Source: Arthrobacter sp. 35W (GTDB taxonomy: Bacteria; Actinomycetota; Actinomycetes; Actinomycetales; Micrococcaceae). From it: a stretch of 64,000 nt of DNA. The DNA is taken from positions 1,644,985-1,708,984 of the forward strand of contig NZ_KI519454.1 in assembly GCF_000482545.1 (NCBI RefSeq), given 5' to 3'. Each line of letters opens with the position of its first letter. Positions within the stretch are counted from its first letter, which is position 1. A program made the translations under genes and the position numbers. Below are positions 24,919-32,377 of this stretch, one piece after another. The notes beneath the pieces are model-generated. The model did not search any database. It saw only the letters and a program-made list of their open reading frames with translations, and had not been told where the DNA came from.

Positions 24919-25995
24919 TCAGGGGATGCGGTCCAGCCACTCCCCGGTGGCGAACTTCCCCTCCACACGGCGGGCGGCCTCGGCCAGTTCATCCTCGGTA
25001 AGCACCGACTCGGTGGCCCCGTAGCGGTCCTTGAACGTCGTGGCCATGACCGCCAGAATCTCCGCCCGGGACAGCCCGGTCTGCCGGCGCAGCGGGTCCA
25101 CCCGCTTCTTGGCGGAGGTGGTGCCCTTGTCGGAAAGCTTCTCCTTGCCGATGCGCAGCACCTGGACCATCTTCTCGGCGTCAATGTCGTAGGACATGGT
25201 GACGTGGTGGAGCATGCCGCCATTGCCCAGTCGCTTCTGGGCGGCGCCGCCGATCTTGCCCTGGTCGGTGGCAATGTCGTTCAGCGGCACATAGAAGGCC
25301 GACACGCCGATGGATTCCAGCGCCGCCATCACCCACCCGTCAAGGAAGGAATAGGAATCGGCAAAGCTCAGCCCGTCCACCAGCGACTGGGGCAGGTAGA
25401 GCGAGTAAGTGATGCAGTTGCCCGCCTCCATGAACATCGCACCTCCCCCGCTGATCCGCCGCACCACGGTGATGCCGTGCCGTGCCACACCCTCGGGGTC
25501 CAGCTCATTGCGAACCGATTGGAAGCTGCCGATCACTACGGAGGGCTCCTGCCAGTCCCAGAAGCGCAGTGTCGGATTCCGCCGGCCGGCCCCCACCTCC
25601 TCGGTCAGCACCTCGTCCAGGGCGACGTTCATGTGGGTCGGCAGCACTGTGGGGCCGATGATGTCCCACTGGTGGTCGCTCCAGCTCGTTGCCTTGGCCA
25701 GCGCCCGCCGGACAGCGACGGCCACAGCCTGGGCCGAGAAGCCAAAGAGGACTACGCCGGCCGGCAGGGCGGCGTCGATGGCCGCGGCGAGCTCTGCGGC
25801 CGGAGCCTCGGCTGGCTGCCCCTCAAGGGCCGCGTTGATGTCCGCCAGAGCCTCATCGGGTTCAAGGAAGAAATCGCCGCTGATGGAGACCTGCGCCAGC
25901 CGGCCCTCCACCACACTCAGATCGGCCACCACCAGCTTGCCGCCGTGGACCTTGTACTCGCCGTGAAGCGCCGCCGGGAAATCATTTTCTGCCAT
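24919..25995 (-). CDS. lplA: Lipoate-protein ligase A family protein with N-terminal accessory domain
   Basis: 358 residues. Residues 1-95 look like the small accessory domain (GEYKVHGGKLVVADLSV, then a helix-rich stretch) normally found at the C-terminus of E. coli LplA or as a separate subunit. The catalytic BPL/LPL domain follows from about 105, with RRISGGGAMF (about 179-188) and the lysine motif KIGGAAQKR. It would attach lipoate, or octanoate, to E2 and GcvH proteins in the cytosol using ATP. The order of the two domains is thus reversed. TAGGAT lies six bases before the ATG, a leaderless arrangement. L31 is encoded upstream beyond a terminator. Confidence 0.85.
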   Translation of the reverse strand: MAENDFPAALHGEYKVHGGKLVVADLSVVEGRLAQVSISGDFFLEPDEALADINAALEGQPAEAPAAELAAAIDAALPAGVVLFGFSAQAVAVAVRRALAKATSWSDHQWDIIGPTVLPTHMNVALDEVLTEEVGAGRRNPTLRFWDWQEPSVVIGSFQSVRNELDPEGVARHGITVVRRISGGGAMFMEAGNCITYSLYLPQSLVDGLSFADSYSFLDGWVMAALESIGVSAFYVPLNDIATDQGKIGGAAQKRLGNGGMLHHVTMSYDIDAEKMVQVLRIGKEKLSDKGTTSAKKRVDPLRRQTGLSRAEILAVMATTFKDRYGATESVLTEDELAEAARRVEGKFATGEWLDRIP

Positions 25996-26001
25996 GATTC
26001 C

Positions 26002-26007
26002 ATCCTA
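26002..26007 (-). promoter_or_regulatory. -10 box TAGGAT of lplA (leaderless arrangement)
   Basis: TAGGAT (26007-26002, minus strand), six bases, ATG at 25995. It lies between the L31 terminator and lplA, which fits a separate promoter. Confidence 0.5.
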
Positions 26008-26023
26008 AGGTGGTCTTAAACGC

Positions 26024-26055
26024 GGAATGCCCGCACCAATCGGTGCGGGCATTCC
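26024..26055 (-). terminator. Intrinsic terminator of rpmE2
   Basis: A perfect 14-bp stem (26024-26037 with 26042-26055) and 4-base loop lie 25 bp after the L31 stop; on the minus strand CGTTTAAG follows. Confidence 0.75.
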
Positions 26056-26080
26056 TGCAAAAGCAAAGGAAAGAAGTGTA

Positions 26081-26335
26081 TTACTTCTTGCCGAAGCCAG
26101 CGAAGCGGGCGTTGAAGCGCTCGACGCGGCCGGCGGAGTCCATGATGCGCTGCTTGCCCGTGTAGAACGGGTGCGACTCGGAGGAGATTTCGACATCGAT
26201 GACCGGGTAGGTGTTGCCGTCTTCCCACTCGATGGTCTTGTTCGAGGTCGCCGTGGAACGGGTCAGGAACTTCGTGTCGGAGGCCAGGTCGTTGAAGACA
26301 ACGGCTTCGTACTTCGGGTGGGTGTTGCTCTTCAC
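26081..26335 (-). CDS. rpmE2: 50S ribosomal protein L31 type B (zinc-free paralogue)
   Basis: 84 residues from the GTG at 26335, preceded by GAGG seven bases upstream. The sequence [15 protein letters not shown]...SHPFYTGKQ...RVERFNARF is diagnostic of L31. There is no CxxC pair, so this is the C-minus type B form that replaces the zinc-containing L31 when zinc is scarce; in many actinobacteria it is Zur-controlled. Here the upstream promoter (-35 TTGGGA, -10 TAGGAT) carries a near-palindrome at the start point, but no clear Zur box is recognised. Single-gene unit ending in a strong terminator. Confidence 0.95.
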   Translation of the reverse strand: MKSNTHPKYEAVVFNDLASDTKFLTRSTATSNKTIEWEDGNTYPVIDVEISSESHPFYTGKQRIMDSAGRVERFNARFAGFGKK

Positions 26336-26387
26336 GGTAATACCTCTTTTGTAATCGCCTGGATTTTGCCAGACGGACGGGTTCAAA

Positions 26388-26439
26388 TGGCCACGTGGGC
26401 CAGCTGTCAATCCTAGCGTGGATTGTGCCATTCTCCCAA
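26388..26439 (-). promoter_or_regulatory. rpmE2 promoter and start-site palindrome
   Basis: Minus strand: -35 TTGGGA (26439-26434), 18-bp spacer, -10 TAGGAT (26415-26410). Just downstream, TGGCCACGTGGGCCA (26388-26402) is a palindrome apart from one extra G, placed at the expected transcription start. The leader to the GTG is about 65 bases. Confidence 0.5.
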
Positions 26440-26465
26440 CACAGGCGGGATTCGGACAGTGGGCC

Positions 26466-27122
26466 TCAACGTCCATCGGCTCGCGGGCGGGCCAGCAGCA
26501 TTTCGGGAAGGATGCCGCAGAGCCATTCCATGATGCGGTCATGGCTCCAGCCCCGCTCAACAGCGAGGAGGTTGTAGGTGCTGTCACCGTAGACAGTCAT
26601 GAAAGCATCGGTGAGCTCATCGACTGTCTGGCCAGCCCGGAGCGGCCCCTTCTCCGCCAGCATCTTCAGGACCTGGCCGAACCCGTCCCGGCGAAGATTC
26701 TCGTGGTACCGGTGCGTCCGGCGTACTTCGTCATCAGTCAGGGCAGCTGCTCGGAGAACTTCGGAGATGGCCGCCGCGCGCGCAAAGACGCCGCCCGCGC
26801 CGCGGATGAAGATTCGCAAGGCCTCTGCAGCATCGGGCTCTGCCATCATGACTGTCCACCACGGCTGGGCCTGCGGCGGACGGGGATGCTCTTCGCCCAG
26901 GACTGCCACATCAATCACGGCACTGATGAGCTCTGGTTTGGTGTGGAACACGAAATACACCGTCTGCGAAGCCACTCCCGCACGGACCCCAATGCCCGCC
27001 ATGGTGGCCCCGTGGAATCCCCGGGCGATGAATTCCTCGTGTGCAGCTTGAATGATCCTGCGCCTGGTGGCGTCCGCCTTCTTCCTGCGGATGCCCTTGA
27101 CGGGTGGTGTCTCCGGGTTCAT
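26466..27122 (-). CDS. TetR/AcrR-family transcriptional regulator
   Basis: 218 residues. The HTH is at about 25-60 ([40 protein letters not shown] region, recognition helix SQTVYFVF); the rest is a helical ligand domain with two tryptophans near the middle. It is divergent from a small membrane-protein gene across a 58-bp gap that contains a perfect CACTAGAG-N5-CTCTAGTG palindrome, so it most likely represses itself and the neighbour. The effector is unknown. Confidence 0.9.
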   Translation of the reverse strand: MNPETPPVKGIRRKKADATRRRIIQAAHEEFIARGFHGATMAGIGVRAGVASQTVYFVFHTKPELISAVIDVAVLGEEHPRPPQAQPWWTVMMAEPDAAEALRIFIRGAGGVFARAAAISEVLRAAALTDDEVRRTHRYHENLRRDGFGQVLKMLAEKGPLRAGQTVDELTDAFMTVYGDSTYNLLAVERGWSHDRIMEWLCGILPEMLLARPRADGR

Positions 27123-27135
27123 ATTTAGAGTATGA

Positions 27136-27156
27136 CACTAGAGTGTAGCTCTAGTG
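27136..27156. promoter_or_regulatory. TetR operator CACTAGAG-N5-CTCTAGTG
   Basis: A perfect 8-5-8 inverted repeat centred in the 58-bp gap between the TetR gene and the divergent membrane-protein gene. On the minus strand it fills most of the spacer between TTCACT and a CATACT -10-like element, where a repressor would block RNA polymerase. Confidence 0.75.
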
Positions 27157-27180
27157 AAATTCATGAGCTAGGAGCGTATC

Positions 27181-27855
27181 GTGAACGCGCACTTCTTTGG
27201 CACTCGAAGTGCCACTCTGGCAGCGGTGGGCGCGACGTGCGGGATTGCTTGGGCCGCAGGCTTCCGCGGCTACATGGTGGAGCTCGCCGGCCCGTCATCC
27301 ACTGTCGATTGGTGGAGGACGTTTGCCGGGCTCATCCTGCCTGGCGCCGTTGCGGGCGGACTCCTGGGGTGGGCGGAAGCTCTGCGGCGCAGCGGCGGCC
27401 GCCGGCACTGGCGCTTGCTTGCACTGGCGCCCCTGGCCTTCGCCGCCGCTCCGATGTTCCTGCCCGGGGCGGTCCCCGCTCTGCTCACCACGGGCCTCGG
27501 CGGAGGAGCCATCGCCGTCCCCCTGATGGCGATGGGCGGCGGCTACGCCCTGTCGCACCGGGGCCCGCTCTGGAGCAGGCTGGCCTGTGGCATCACCAGT
27601 GCAGCCCTCCTCACGGCACTTGCCTTGACCGGCCCCGCCATCGGCGGCCCAATGCTCGCCCTGACGGAACCGCGCGGCGCCTGGGTGGCACTTCTGGTCT
27701 CGTCGTTCGTGGTTGTCCTTGCCCTCGCCTCATCGATCCCGCATCGGCCACTGGATGTGGCCGCAGACGGCGCCCCGTCCACGAGCCTCCCCAGCCGGGT
27801 CAGAGGGCCATGGCCGGCATCACCGCGGGCGAGAGGGCAACAACCACCGCTATGA
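27181..27855 (+). CDS. Predicted integral membrane protein, TetR-associated
   Basis: 224 residues from a GTG with AGGAG six bases upstream. Five or six hydrophobic segments (about 10-30, 44-64, 79-97, 103-122, 134-152, 165-185) are followed by a hydrophilic Pro/Arg-rich tail of about 35 residues. I do not recognise the family. The TetR gene is divergent with an operator between, so this protein is probably its target, possibly a transport or stress membrane function. Its last 56 bp overlap the convergent DUF2182 gene in another frame; the tail may therefore be partly dictated by that overlap. Confidence 0.7.
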   Translation: MNAHFFGTRSATLAAVGATCGIAWAAGFRGYMVELAGPSSTVDWWRTFAGLILPGAVAGGLLGWAEALRRSGGRRHWRLLALAPLAFAAAPMFLPGAVPALLTTGLGGGAIAVPLMAMGGGYALSHRGPLWSRLACGITSAALLTALALTGPAIGGPMLALTEPRGAWVALLVSSFVVVLALASSIPHRPLDVAADGAPSTSLPSRVRGPWPASPRARGQQPPL

Positions 27856-28609
27856 CGGCCAGTGCCACCGCAACCGAGCGGTTCGCCAGCCGCTTCCACG
27901 GGAGCATCTTTTCAACGGCAATGAATGCGCCGACGACGGCCATCCACCCCACACTCATCACCCCAAGGGCGAACAGCGCCGCCATGAGCGCCCAGCAGCA
28001 TCCGACACACCACGCACCGTGCTCCACCCCCATGCGCAGCGCCCCGCCGTAGCCGCTGCGCAGGCGGTGCAGGATGAAGTCCATCGGCGTCCGGCACTTC
28101 GACAGGCAGACGTCCTTGGCTGAGGTGAGCTGGTACAGGGCAGCAGCCAGGATCACGCCGGCTGCCACGTAGCGGCCGCCCTCGCCCGGGGACAGTGCCG
28201 TGGGAAAGAGTCCTGCCGCCGCCACGTACAGGCCGTAGGACAACAGCCCGAAGGCAGTCCATGTGGCCAGATAGCCGGCCACAAAAACGGCCGTGCTTCC
28301 CGGCCTCGCCTCACGTCCAGTTTCCCGGCGGTGCCGGTGGATCCGTGCGTAGGCAATGACCATGGGGGCAACAGAGGGAAACATCATGGCCGCCAGCATC
28401 ACCACCCACGTTGTCGTGAAGAACCCCAACGACCCCGGATCCGTCCAGCTCCCCATGTCCATGCCGTCCATCCGCGCCGCCGTGAACAACCAACTGATGG
28501 CGGCAAGGACCAGCAGGACCACCACCAGGGTGGCCTCGCGCAGATCAACCCCAGCCAGTGTGGCCCGCGGCCGCGGGCCTCCACTGGTAGTCAGCCGCGG
28601 CCGGGCCAC
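27800..28609 (-). CDS. DUF2182 predicted metal-binding integral membrane protein
   Basis: 269 residues from the GTG at 28609, 13 bp after the DUF1326 stop; a longer frame would run into the DUF1326 gene. The family features are clear: a Met/Asp motif MDGMDMGSW after TM1, WVVMLAAMMFPSVAPMV, a cysteine pair in DVCLSKCRTPMDF, and GAWCVGCCWALM. About seven membrane helices. The Met- and Cys-rich sites suggest metal binding, but no role is established. It is co-transcribed with DUF1326, a pair often found together. The 3' end overlaps the convergent membrane gene by 56 bp. Confidence 0.85.
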   Translation of the reverse strand: MARPRLTTSGGPRPRATLAGVDLREATLVVVLLVLAAISWLFTAARMDGMDMGSWTDPGSLGFFTTTWVVMLAAMMFPSVAPMVIAYARIHRHRRETGREARPGSTAVFVAGYLATWTAFGLLSYGLYVAAAGLFPTALSPGEGGRYVAAGVILAAALYQLTSAKDVCLSKCRTPMDFILHRLRSGYGGALRMGVEHGAWCVGCCWALMAALFALGVMSVGWMAVVGAFIAVEKMLPWKRLANRSVAVALAVIAVVVALSPAVMPAMAL

Positions 28610-28622
28610 GATCCGCCGCCGG

Positions 28623-29240
28623 TCATGCGCGCCCCTTGGGGGCGGTCTCGGCCATTTCGCTCGCATAGGAGAAGTCCGCGCTTTCGGCGTAGATGCCGTC
28701 GAACTCGATGCCCATCAGCATCTGGTGGCCGGATGCCCTCCCCACCATGTATTCGGGGCCAAAGGCGAACATGGCGTTCTTGACGGTGGTGGGTCCGCCG
28801 TCGGCGCCCAGGGCGGGCTCAAAGGTGTAGTTGACGCCGTCACCGGCCACGGCGGTGGGATTCCCGCCATTCGTGATGGCAACACGGGCGCGCTCGACAC
28901 CGAGCCATTCGCCGTACAGCGCTGCAAAATCGGCGAACGGGCCGCCTTCATCGCCATGGAGGATGCGCCCCACGGCGTCCGCCTGGCCGTCCGAGGCTCC
29001 ATCGTCGACGACGGCACCGACCTTCCAATTGCCCGCAGTCAGGTTGGCGGGGAACACATTGCAGAAGGCGAAATCGACGCCCGACAGATCCGTGCCGTCG
29101 AGCCGGCCGTTCTCGATGTGGAAGACGGCGACGCCGCGGCACTCGCCATCGGGTCCGTTGGGCGGACCATCAACCGGACACGGGCAGAGCAGTGCACAGC
29201 TGCAATTTGCTACATACGTACCAGACATTTCCCACGACAT
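28623..29240 (-). CDS. DUF1326 domain protein
   Basis: 205 residues. The N-terminus holds the family's cysteine cluster NCSCALLCPCPV (about 12-23) with a further Cys in GECRG, a plausible metal site; the rest is a beta-rich domain of about 180 residues. There is no signal peptide. AGGAG stands six bases before the ATG, after a TTGACA-17-TACCCT promoter. First gene of a two-gene transcript with the DUF2182 membrane protein. Function unknown; pairing suggests the two act together, perhaps in metal handling. Confidence 0.85.
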   Translation of the reverse strand: MSWEMSGTYVANCSCALLCPCPVDGPPNGPDGECRGVAVFHIENGRLDGTDLSGVDFAFCNVFPANLTAGNWKVGAVVDDGASDGQADAVGRILHGDEGGPFADFAALYGEWLGVERARVAITNGGNPTAVAGDGVNYTFEPALGADGGPTTVKNAMFAFGPEYMVGRASGHQMLMGIEFDGIYAESADFSYASEMAETAPKGRA

Positions 29241-29334
29241 GAGATTCTCCTAGCTGGCGGCCTCGCCGAGGCGCCTTGCGCCTTCGGCGCGCGGGGAGAT
29301 TCGTTGGGAACCACACGAAGGCCCCGTTAAACCG

Positions 29335-29363
29335 AGGGTATTCCCGCTTCCTGACACTGTCAA
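29335..29363 (-). promoter_or_regulatory. DUF1326-DUF2182 promoter with palindrome over the -35
   Basis: Minus strand: -35 TTGACA (29363-29358), 17 bp, -10 TACCCT (29340-29335). The 11-bp perfect palindrome TGACACTGTCA (29352-29362) overlaps the -35 and is a candidate operator. About 95 bp of leader with small GC hairpins precedes the ATG. Confidence 0.6.
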
Positions 29364-29418
29364 CGGGAATCCACACAGACCTCTTGACATGATGCGCGGA
29401 GCATGGTTCGGACGGAAC

Positions 29419-29874
29419 CTACATCGTGCGGAGGGCCGCCAGGGCGCCGTCGGCGTGGGCCGCCATGTCCAGTTCGTTGGCGATGATCTCCCGCACGATG
29501 CCGTCCGTGCCGATGACAAAGGTGGCCCGGCGAGGCGGCAGTTTCTTGGCCAGGAGCCGCCGGCGCACGCCAAAGGCATCGGCGACGGCGCCGTCGAGGT
29601 CGCTGAGCAGCGGGTAGCCCAGCCGGTTGGCCTGGGCGAAGGCCAGCTGGCGGTCCACGGTGTCCGCGCTGATGCCCAGAATCGTGGCGCCGGCGGCGGC
29701 GAACTCTGCGCCAAGGTCGCGGAAACGGCAGGCCTGCTGTGTGCAGCCGGGGGTGCCTGCCACGGGGTAGAAGAACAGCACCACCGGACCGGAGGCCAGC
29801 GCAGCAACGAGCGAACGCCGCACGCCGTGCTGGTCCGGCAGCTCGAAGTCCTTCACCTGATCGCCAATGTCCAT
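29419..29874 (-). CDS. bcp: Peroxiredoxin, Bcp/PrxQ type
   Basis: 151 residues of thioredoxin fold with peroxidatic Cys44 in the TPGCTQQAC motif and resolving Cys49 five residues later, the atypical two-Cys arrangement of PrxQ. It reduces peroxides in the cytosol with a thioredoxin-type donor. It is the last gene of a run ABC ATPase-TauE-trmH-bcp, starting nine bases after the trmH stop, but a TAGGCT box six bases before its ATG and no Shine-Dalgarno suggest it can also be transcribed alone. Confidence 0.92.
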   Translation of the reverse strand: MDIGDQVKDFELPDQHGVRRSLVAALASGPVVLFFYPVAGTPGCTQQACRFRDLGAEFAAAGATILGISADTVDRQLAFAQANRLGYPLLSDLDGAVADAFGVRRRLLAKKLPPRRATFVIGTDGIVREIIANELDMAAHADGALAALRTM

Positions 29875-29880
29875 GACTGG

Positions 29881-29886
29881 AGCCTA
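29881..29886 (-). promoter_or_regulatory. -10 box TAGGCT of the peroxiredoxin gene (leaderless arrangement)
   Basis: TAGGCT (29886-29881, minus strand) overlaps the trmH stop and is six bases from the ATG at 29874. Confidence 0.4.
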
Positions 29887-30690
29887 CTCCGGGGCGCGGC
29901 AGGCCCAGAACGCGACGGCGCTGGCGGCCGCCACATTGAGCGAGTCGACGCCGCGGCGCATGGGGATCTTCACCGTGCAGCGGGCGGCCTGAAGCGTCGC
30001 ATCGCTCAGCCCCTCCCCCTCGGTGCCCAGGATCAGCGCCAGCTTGTCATCCTTGCGGGCGGCCAGCCCATCGATGGTGAGCGAGTCATCCGTCAGGGCC
30101 AGTGCCGCCGTGGTGAAGCCGGCCGCGTGGAGCAGCTCCATGTCCGCCGGCCAGTCCTCCAGCCGCGCCCAGGGGATCTGGAACACGGTGCCCATGCTGA
30201 CGCGGATGCTGCGGCGGTACAGCGGGTCCCCGCAGCGCGGGGTGACCAGCACGGCGTCGACGTCCAATGCGGCGGCAGAGCGGAAGATGGCACCCAGATT
30301 GGTGTGGTCGACAATGTCCTCCAGCACGGCGATACGCCGGGCGCCGGCCAGCAGCTCCGCCACGGGGACGGGCTCCGGGCGGTGCATGGCGGCCATGGCG
30401 CCGCGGTGCAGGTGGAAGCCGGTGATCTCTTCCAGGATGCCGGGACTGCCCACAAAGGCGGGCACGTCGGGGTAATCTGCCAGCACATCTGCCAGATCGT
30501 CCAGCCATTTGGCGGCCAGGAAGAAGGAGCGCGGCCGGTGGCCGGCCTCCAGAGCCCGGCGGAGCACCCGCGAGCTTTCGGCGATGTAGAGGCCCTCGGC
30601 GGGCTCACGGACCCGGCGGAGCTGGACGTCTGTCAGCTGGGTGTAGTCGGCCACCCGGGGGTCGGCGGCATCCGTCAGTTCGATGATCAC
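29884..30690 (-). CDS. TrmH/SpoU-family RNA 2'-O-methyltransferase
   Basis: 268 residues. The SPOUT motifs are in order: NLGAIFRSAAAL (motif 1, about 132), LILGTEGEGLS (motif 2, about 219) and IPMRRGVDSLNVAAASAVAFW (motif 3, from about 241), which form the SAM-binding knot. An N-terminal substrate-binding-like domain of about 100 residues precedes it. The target could be tRNA or 23S rRNA. The ATG overlaps the TauE-family stop by four bases. Confidence 0.9.
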   Translation of the reverse strand: MIIELTDAADPRVADYTQLTDVQLRRVREPAEGLYIAESSRVLRRALEAGHRPRSFFLAAKWLDDLADVLADYPDVPAFVGSPGILEEITGFHLHRGAMAAMHRPEPVPVAELLAGARRIAVLEDIVDHTNLGAIFRSAAALDVDAVLVTPRCGDPLYRRSIRVSMGTVFQIPWARLEDWPADMELLHAAGFTTAALALTDDSLTIDGLAARKDDKLALILGTEGEGLSDATLQAARCTVKIPMRRGVDSLNVAAASAVAFWACRAPE

Positions 30691-31475
30691 GCTGCGGCCA
30701 CCAATTTCGCCACCATGAAGTACAGGGCCACCAAGCCGAGGAGGACGATCACCGTACGCAGCACCACCGGAGAGAGGCGCCGGCCGATCTTCGAGCCAAC
30801 CACTCCGCCCACCAGTGAACTGACGGCGATGAGGCCCACCACGGCCCAGATGATCTTGTCGCCGGCGAAGAGCAGATAGGACACCGCCGCCACACAGTTG
30901 ACGGCCAGCGAGAGCACGTTCTTGACGGCATTGGCGTTCTGCAGAGTTCCGGACATGAAGATGCCCAGGATGCCCACCAGCAGGATGCCCTGGGCTGCCA
31001 CAAAGTAGCCGCCGTAGACGCCGGCCAGGAACACCAGCAGCACCATCACGATGTTGTGCGAGGGGTGCGGGACGCCGTCGTTCGCCGCGGCCCGGGCCTT
31101 GAGGGCCCGCTGCAGCCGCGGCTGCAGGACGACCATCAGCAGGGCCAGCACAATCAGCACCGGCGCCACCTGGCCGAAGACCTTCTCGGGCAGGTGGAGC
31201 AGCAGCCAGGCGCCGGTGATGCCGCCAAGCACGGACGCCGGCAGCAGACGCACCAGATTGGCACGCATGCCCACCAGCTCGCGCCGGTAGCCCCAGACGC
31301 CCGACACGCCGCCGGCGATCAGACCCATGGCATTGGAGATGGTGGCCATCACTGGGGCGTAGCCCAGCGCGATCAGGATGGGGAAGGTGACAAGCGTCCC
31401 CGACCCCACCACAGAGTTGATGGTGCCGGCCCAGAGCCCGCCCAGGAGAATGAAAACGGCGTGCAACGGCTCCAT
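30687..31475 (-). CDS. TauE/SafE (DUF81) family sulfite/organosulfonate-type exporter
   Basis: 262 residues with about eight hydrophobic helices arranged as two repeats; the repeat motifs GxxGSGTLVTFPILIALG (first half) and FLAGVYGGYFVAAQGILLV (second half) are characteristic. Cytoplasmic membrane. Substrates in the family include sulfite, sulfoacetate and other anions, so this remains open. Overlaps trmH by four bases and starts 17 bp after the ABC ATPase stop. Confidence 0.88.
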   Translation of the reverse strand: MEPLHAVFILLGGLWAGTINSVVGSGTLVTFPILIALGYAPVMATISNAMGLIAGGVSGVWGYRRELVGMRANLVRLLPASVLGGITGAWLLLHLPEKVFGQVAPVLIVLALLMVVLQPRLQRALKARAAANDGVPHPSHNIVMVLLVFLAGVYGGYFVAAQGILLVGILGIFMSGTLQNANAVKNVLSLAVNCVAAVSYLLFAGDKIIWAVVGLIAVSSLVGGVVGSKIGRRLSPVVLRTVIVLLGLVALYFMVAKLVAAA

Positions 31476-31492
31476 GGCGTCGGCGCTCCGGA

Positions 31493-32278
31493 CTAGTGCC
31501 GGGCTGTGGCGGTGAAGCGGCCCGCGTTGGTGCTCACGGACAGCGGCAGGCCGAAGGTGGCGCTGAGGTGTTCCTCGGTGAGGACCTCCTCCACCGGGCC
31601 CTTGGCGACGACGGCACCGTCGCGCAGCAGGAGGGCGTGGGTGAATCCCGGAGGGACCTCTTCGAGGTGGTGGGTGACGAGCACCATGGCGGGGGCGTCC
31701 TCGTCCTGGGCCAGCTCGCTCAGGCGGCGGACCAGGTCCTCGCGGCCGCCCAGATCCAGGCCGGCGCCGGGCTCATCGAGCAGCAGCAGCTCCGGGTCGC
31801 TCATCAGGGCGCGGGCAATCTGGACGCGCTTGCGCTCCCCCTCGCTGAGCGAGGCAAAGGAACGGTTCATGAAAGTGGACATGCCCCAGTCCTCAAGCAG
31901 ATTGAAGGCACGGCGCTCGTCGGCGCGGTCGTAGGCCTCGCGCCAGCGGCCGGTGAAGCCATAGGCGGCGGTGACCACCACGTTGAGCACTTTCTCGTGC
32001 TCGGGGATCTGGTTGGCCAGGGATGCGGAGGCCAGGCCGATGCGGGGGCGCAGTTCAAAGACGTCAACGGCGCCCATGACCTCGTCCAGGATGCCTGCCA
32101 CGCCGCGTGTGGGGTGCATCCGGGCGCCGGCAATCTGCAGCAGAGTGGTCTTTCCGGCACCGTTGGGGCCAAGAACCACCCAACGCTCGCCTTCCTTGAC
32201 TTCCCAGTCGACGGAATCCAACAGGGTCTTTGTGCCGCGGACTACGCTGACGCCGGCCAAGCCAAGAACTTCACTCAT
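31493..32278 (-). CDS. ABC-type ATPase, stand-alone (ModF/YheS-like single domain)
   Basis: 261 residues from the ATG at 32278; a longer frame exists but begins inside the divergent serB gene. Walker A GPNGAGKTT (about 40-48), signature LSEGERKRVQ and Walker B LLLLDEPGAGLD are intact, followed by THHLEE. No permease or binding protein is adjacent, although the next gene encodes an unrelated exporter. A TAGTGT box lies eight bases before the ATG and no RBS is visible. Exact process unknown. Confidence 0.85.
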   Translation of the reverse strand: MSEVLGLAGVSVVRGTKTLLDSVDWEVKEGERWVVLGPNGAGKTTLLQIAGARMHPTRGVAGILDEVMGAVDVFELRPRIGLASASLANQIPEHEKVLNVVVTAAYGFTGRWREAYDRADERRAFNLLEDWGMSTFMNRSFASLSEGERKRVQIARALMSDPELLLLDEPGAGLDLGGREDLVRRLSELAQDEDAPAMVLVTHHLEEVPPGFTHALLLRDGAVVAKGPVEEVLTEEHLSATFGLPLSVSTNAGRFTATARH

Positions 32279-32365
32279 AGACAAAGACACTAGGGCACGC
32301 GGGCGGGCTAATGCGAACTGTGGCGGCGGGCGGCGCCTGTGGGCCTGGACACGGTGCCGTTTGGC

Positions 32366-32371
32366 TAGAAT
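32366..32371 (+). promoter_or_regulatory. -10 box TAGAAT of serB (leaderless arrangement)
   Basis: TAGAAT, six bases (GGGGCC), then the serB ATG at 32378. Confidence 0.5.
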
Positions 32372-32377
32372 GGGGCC

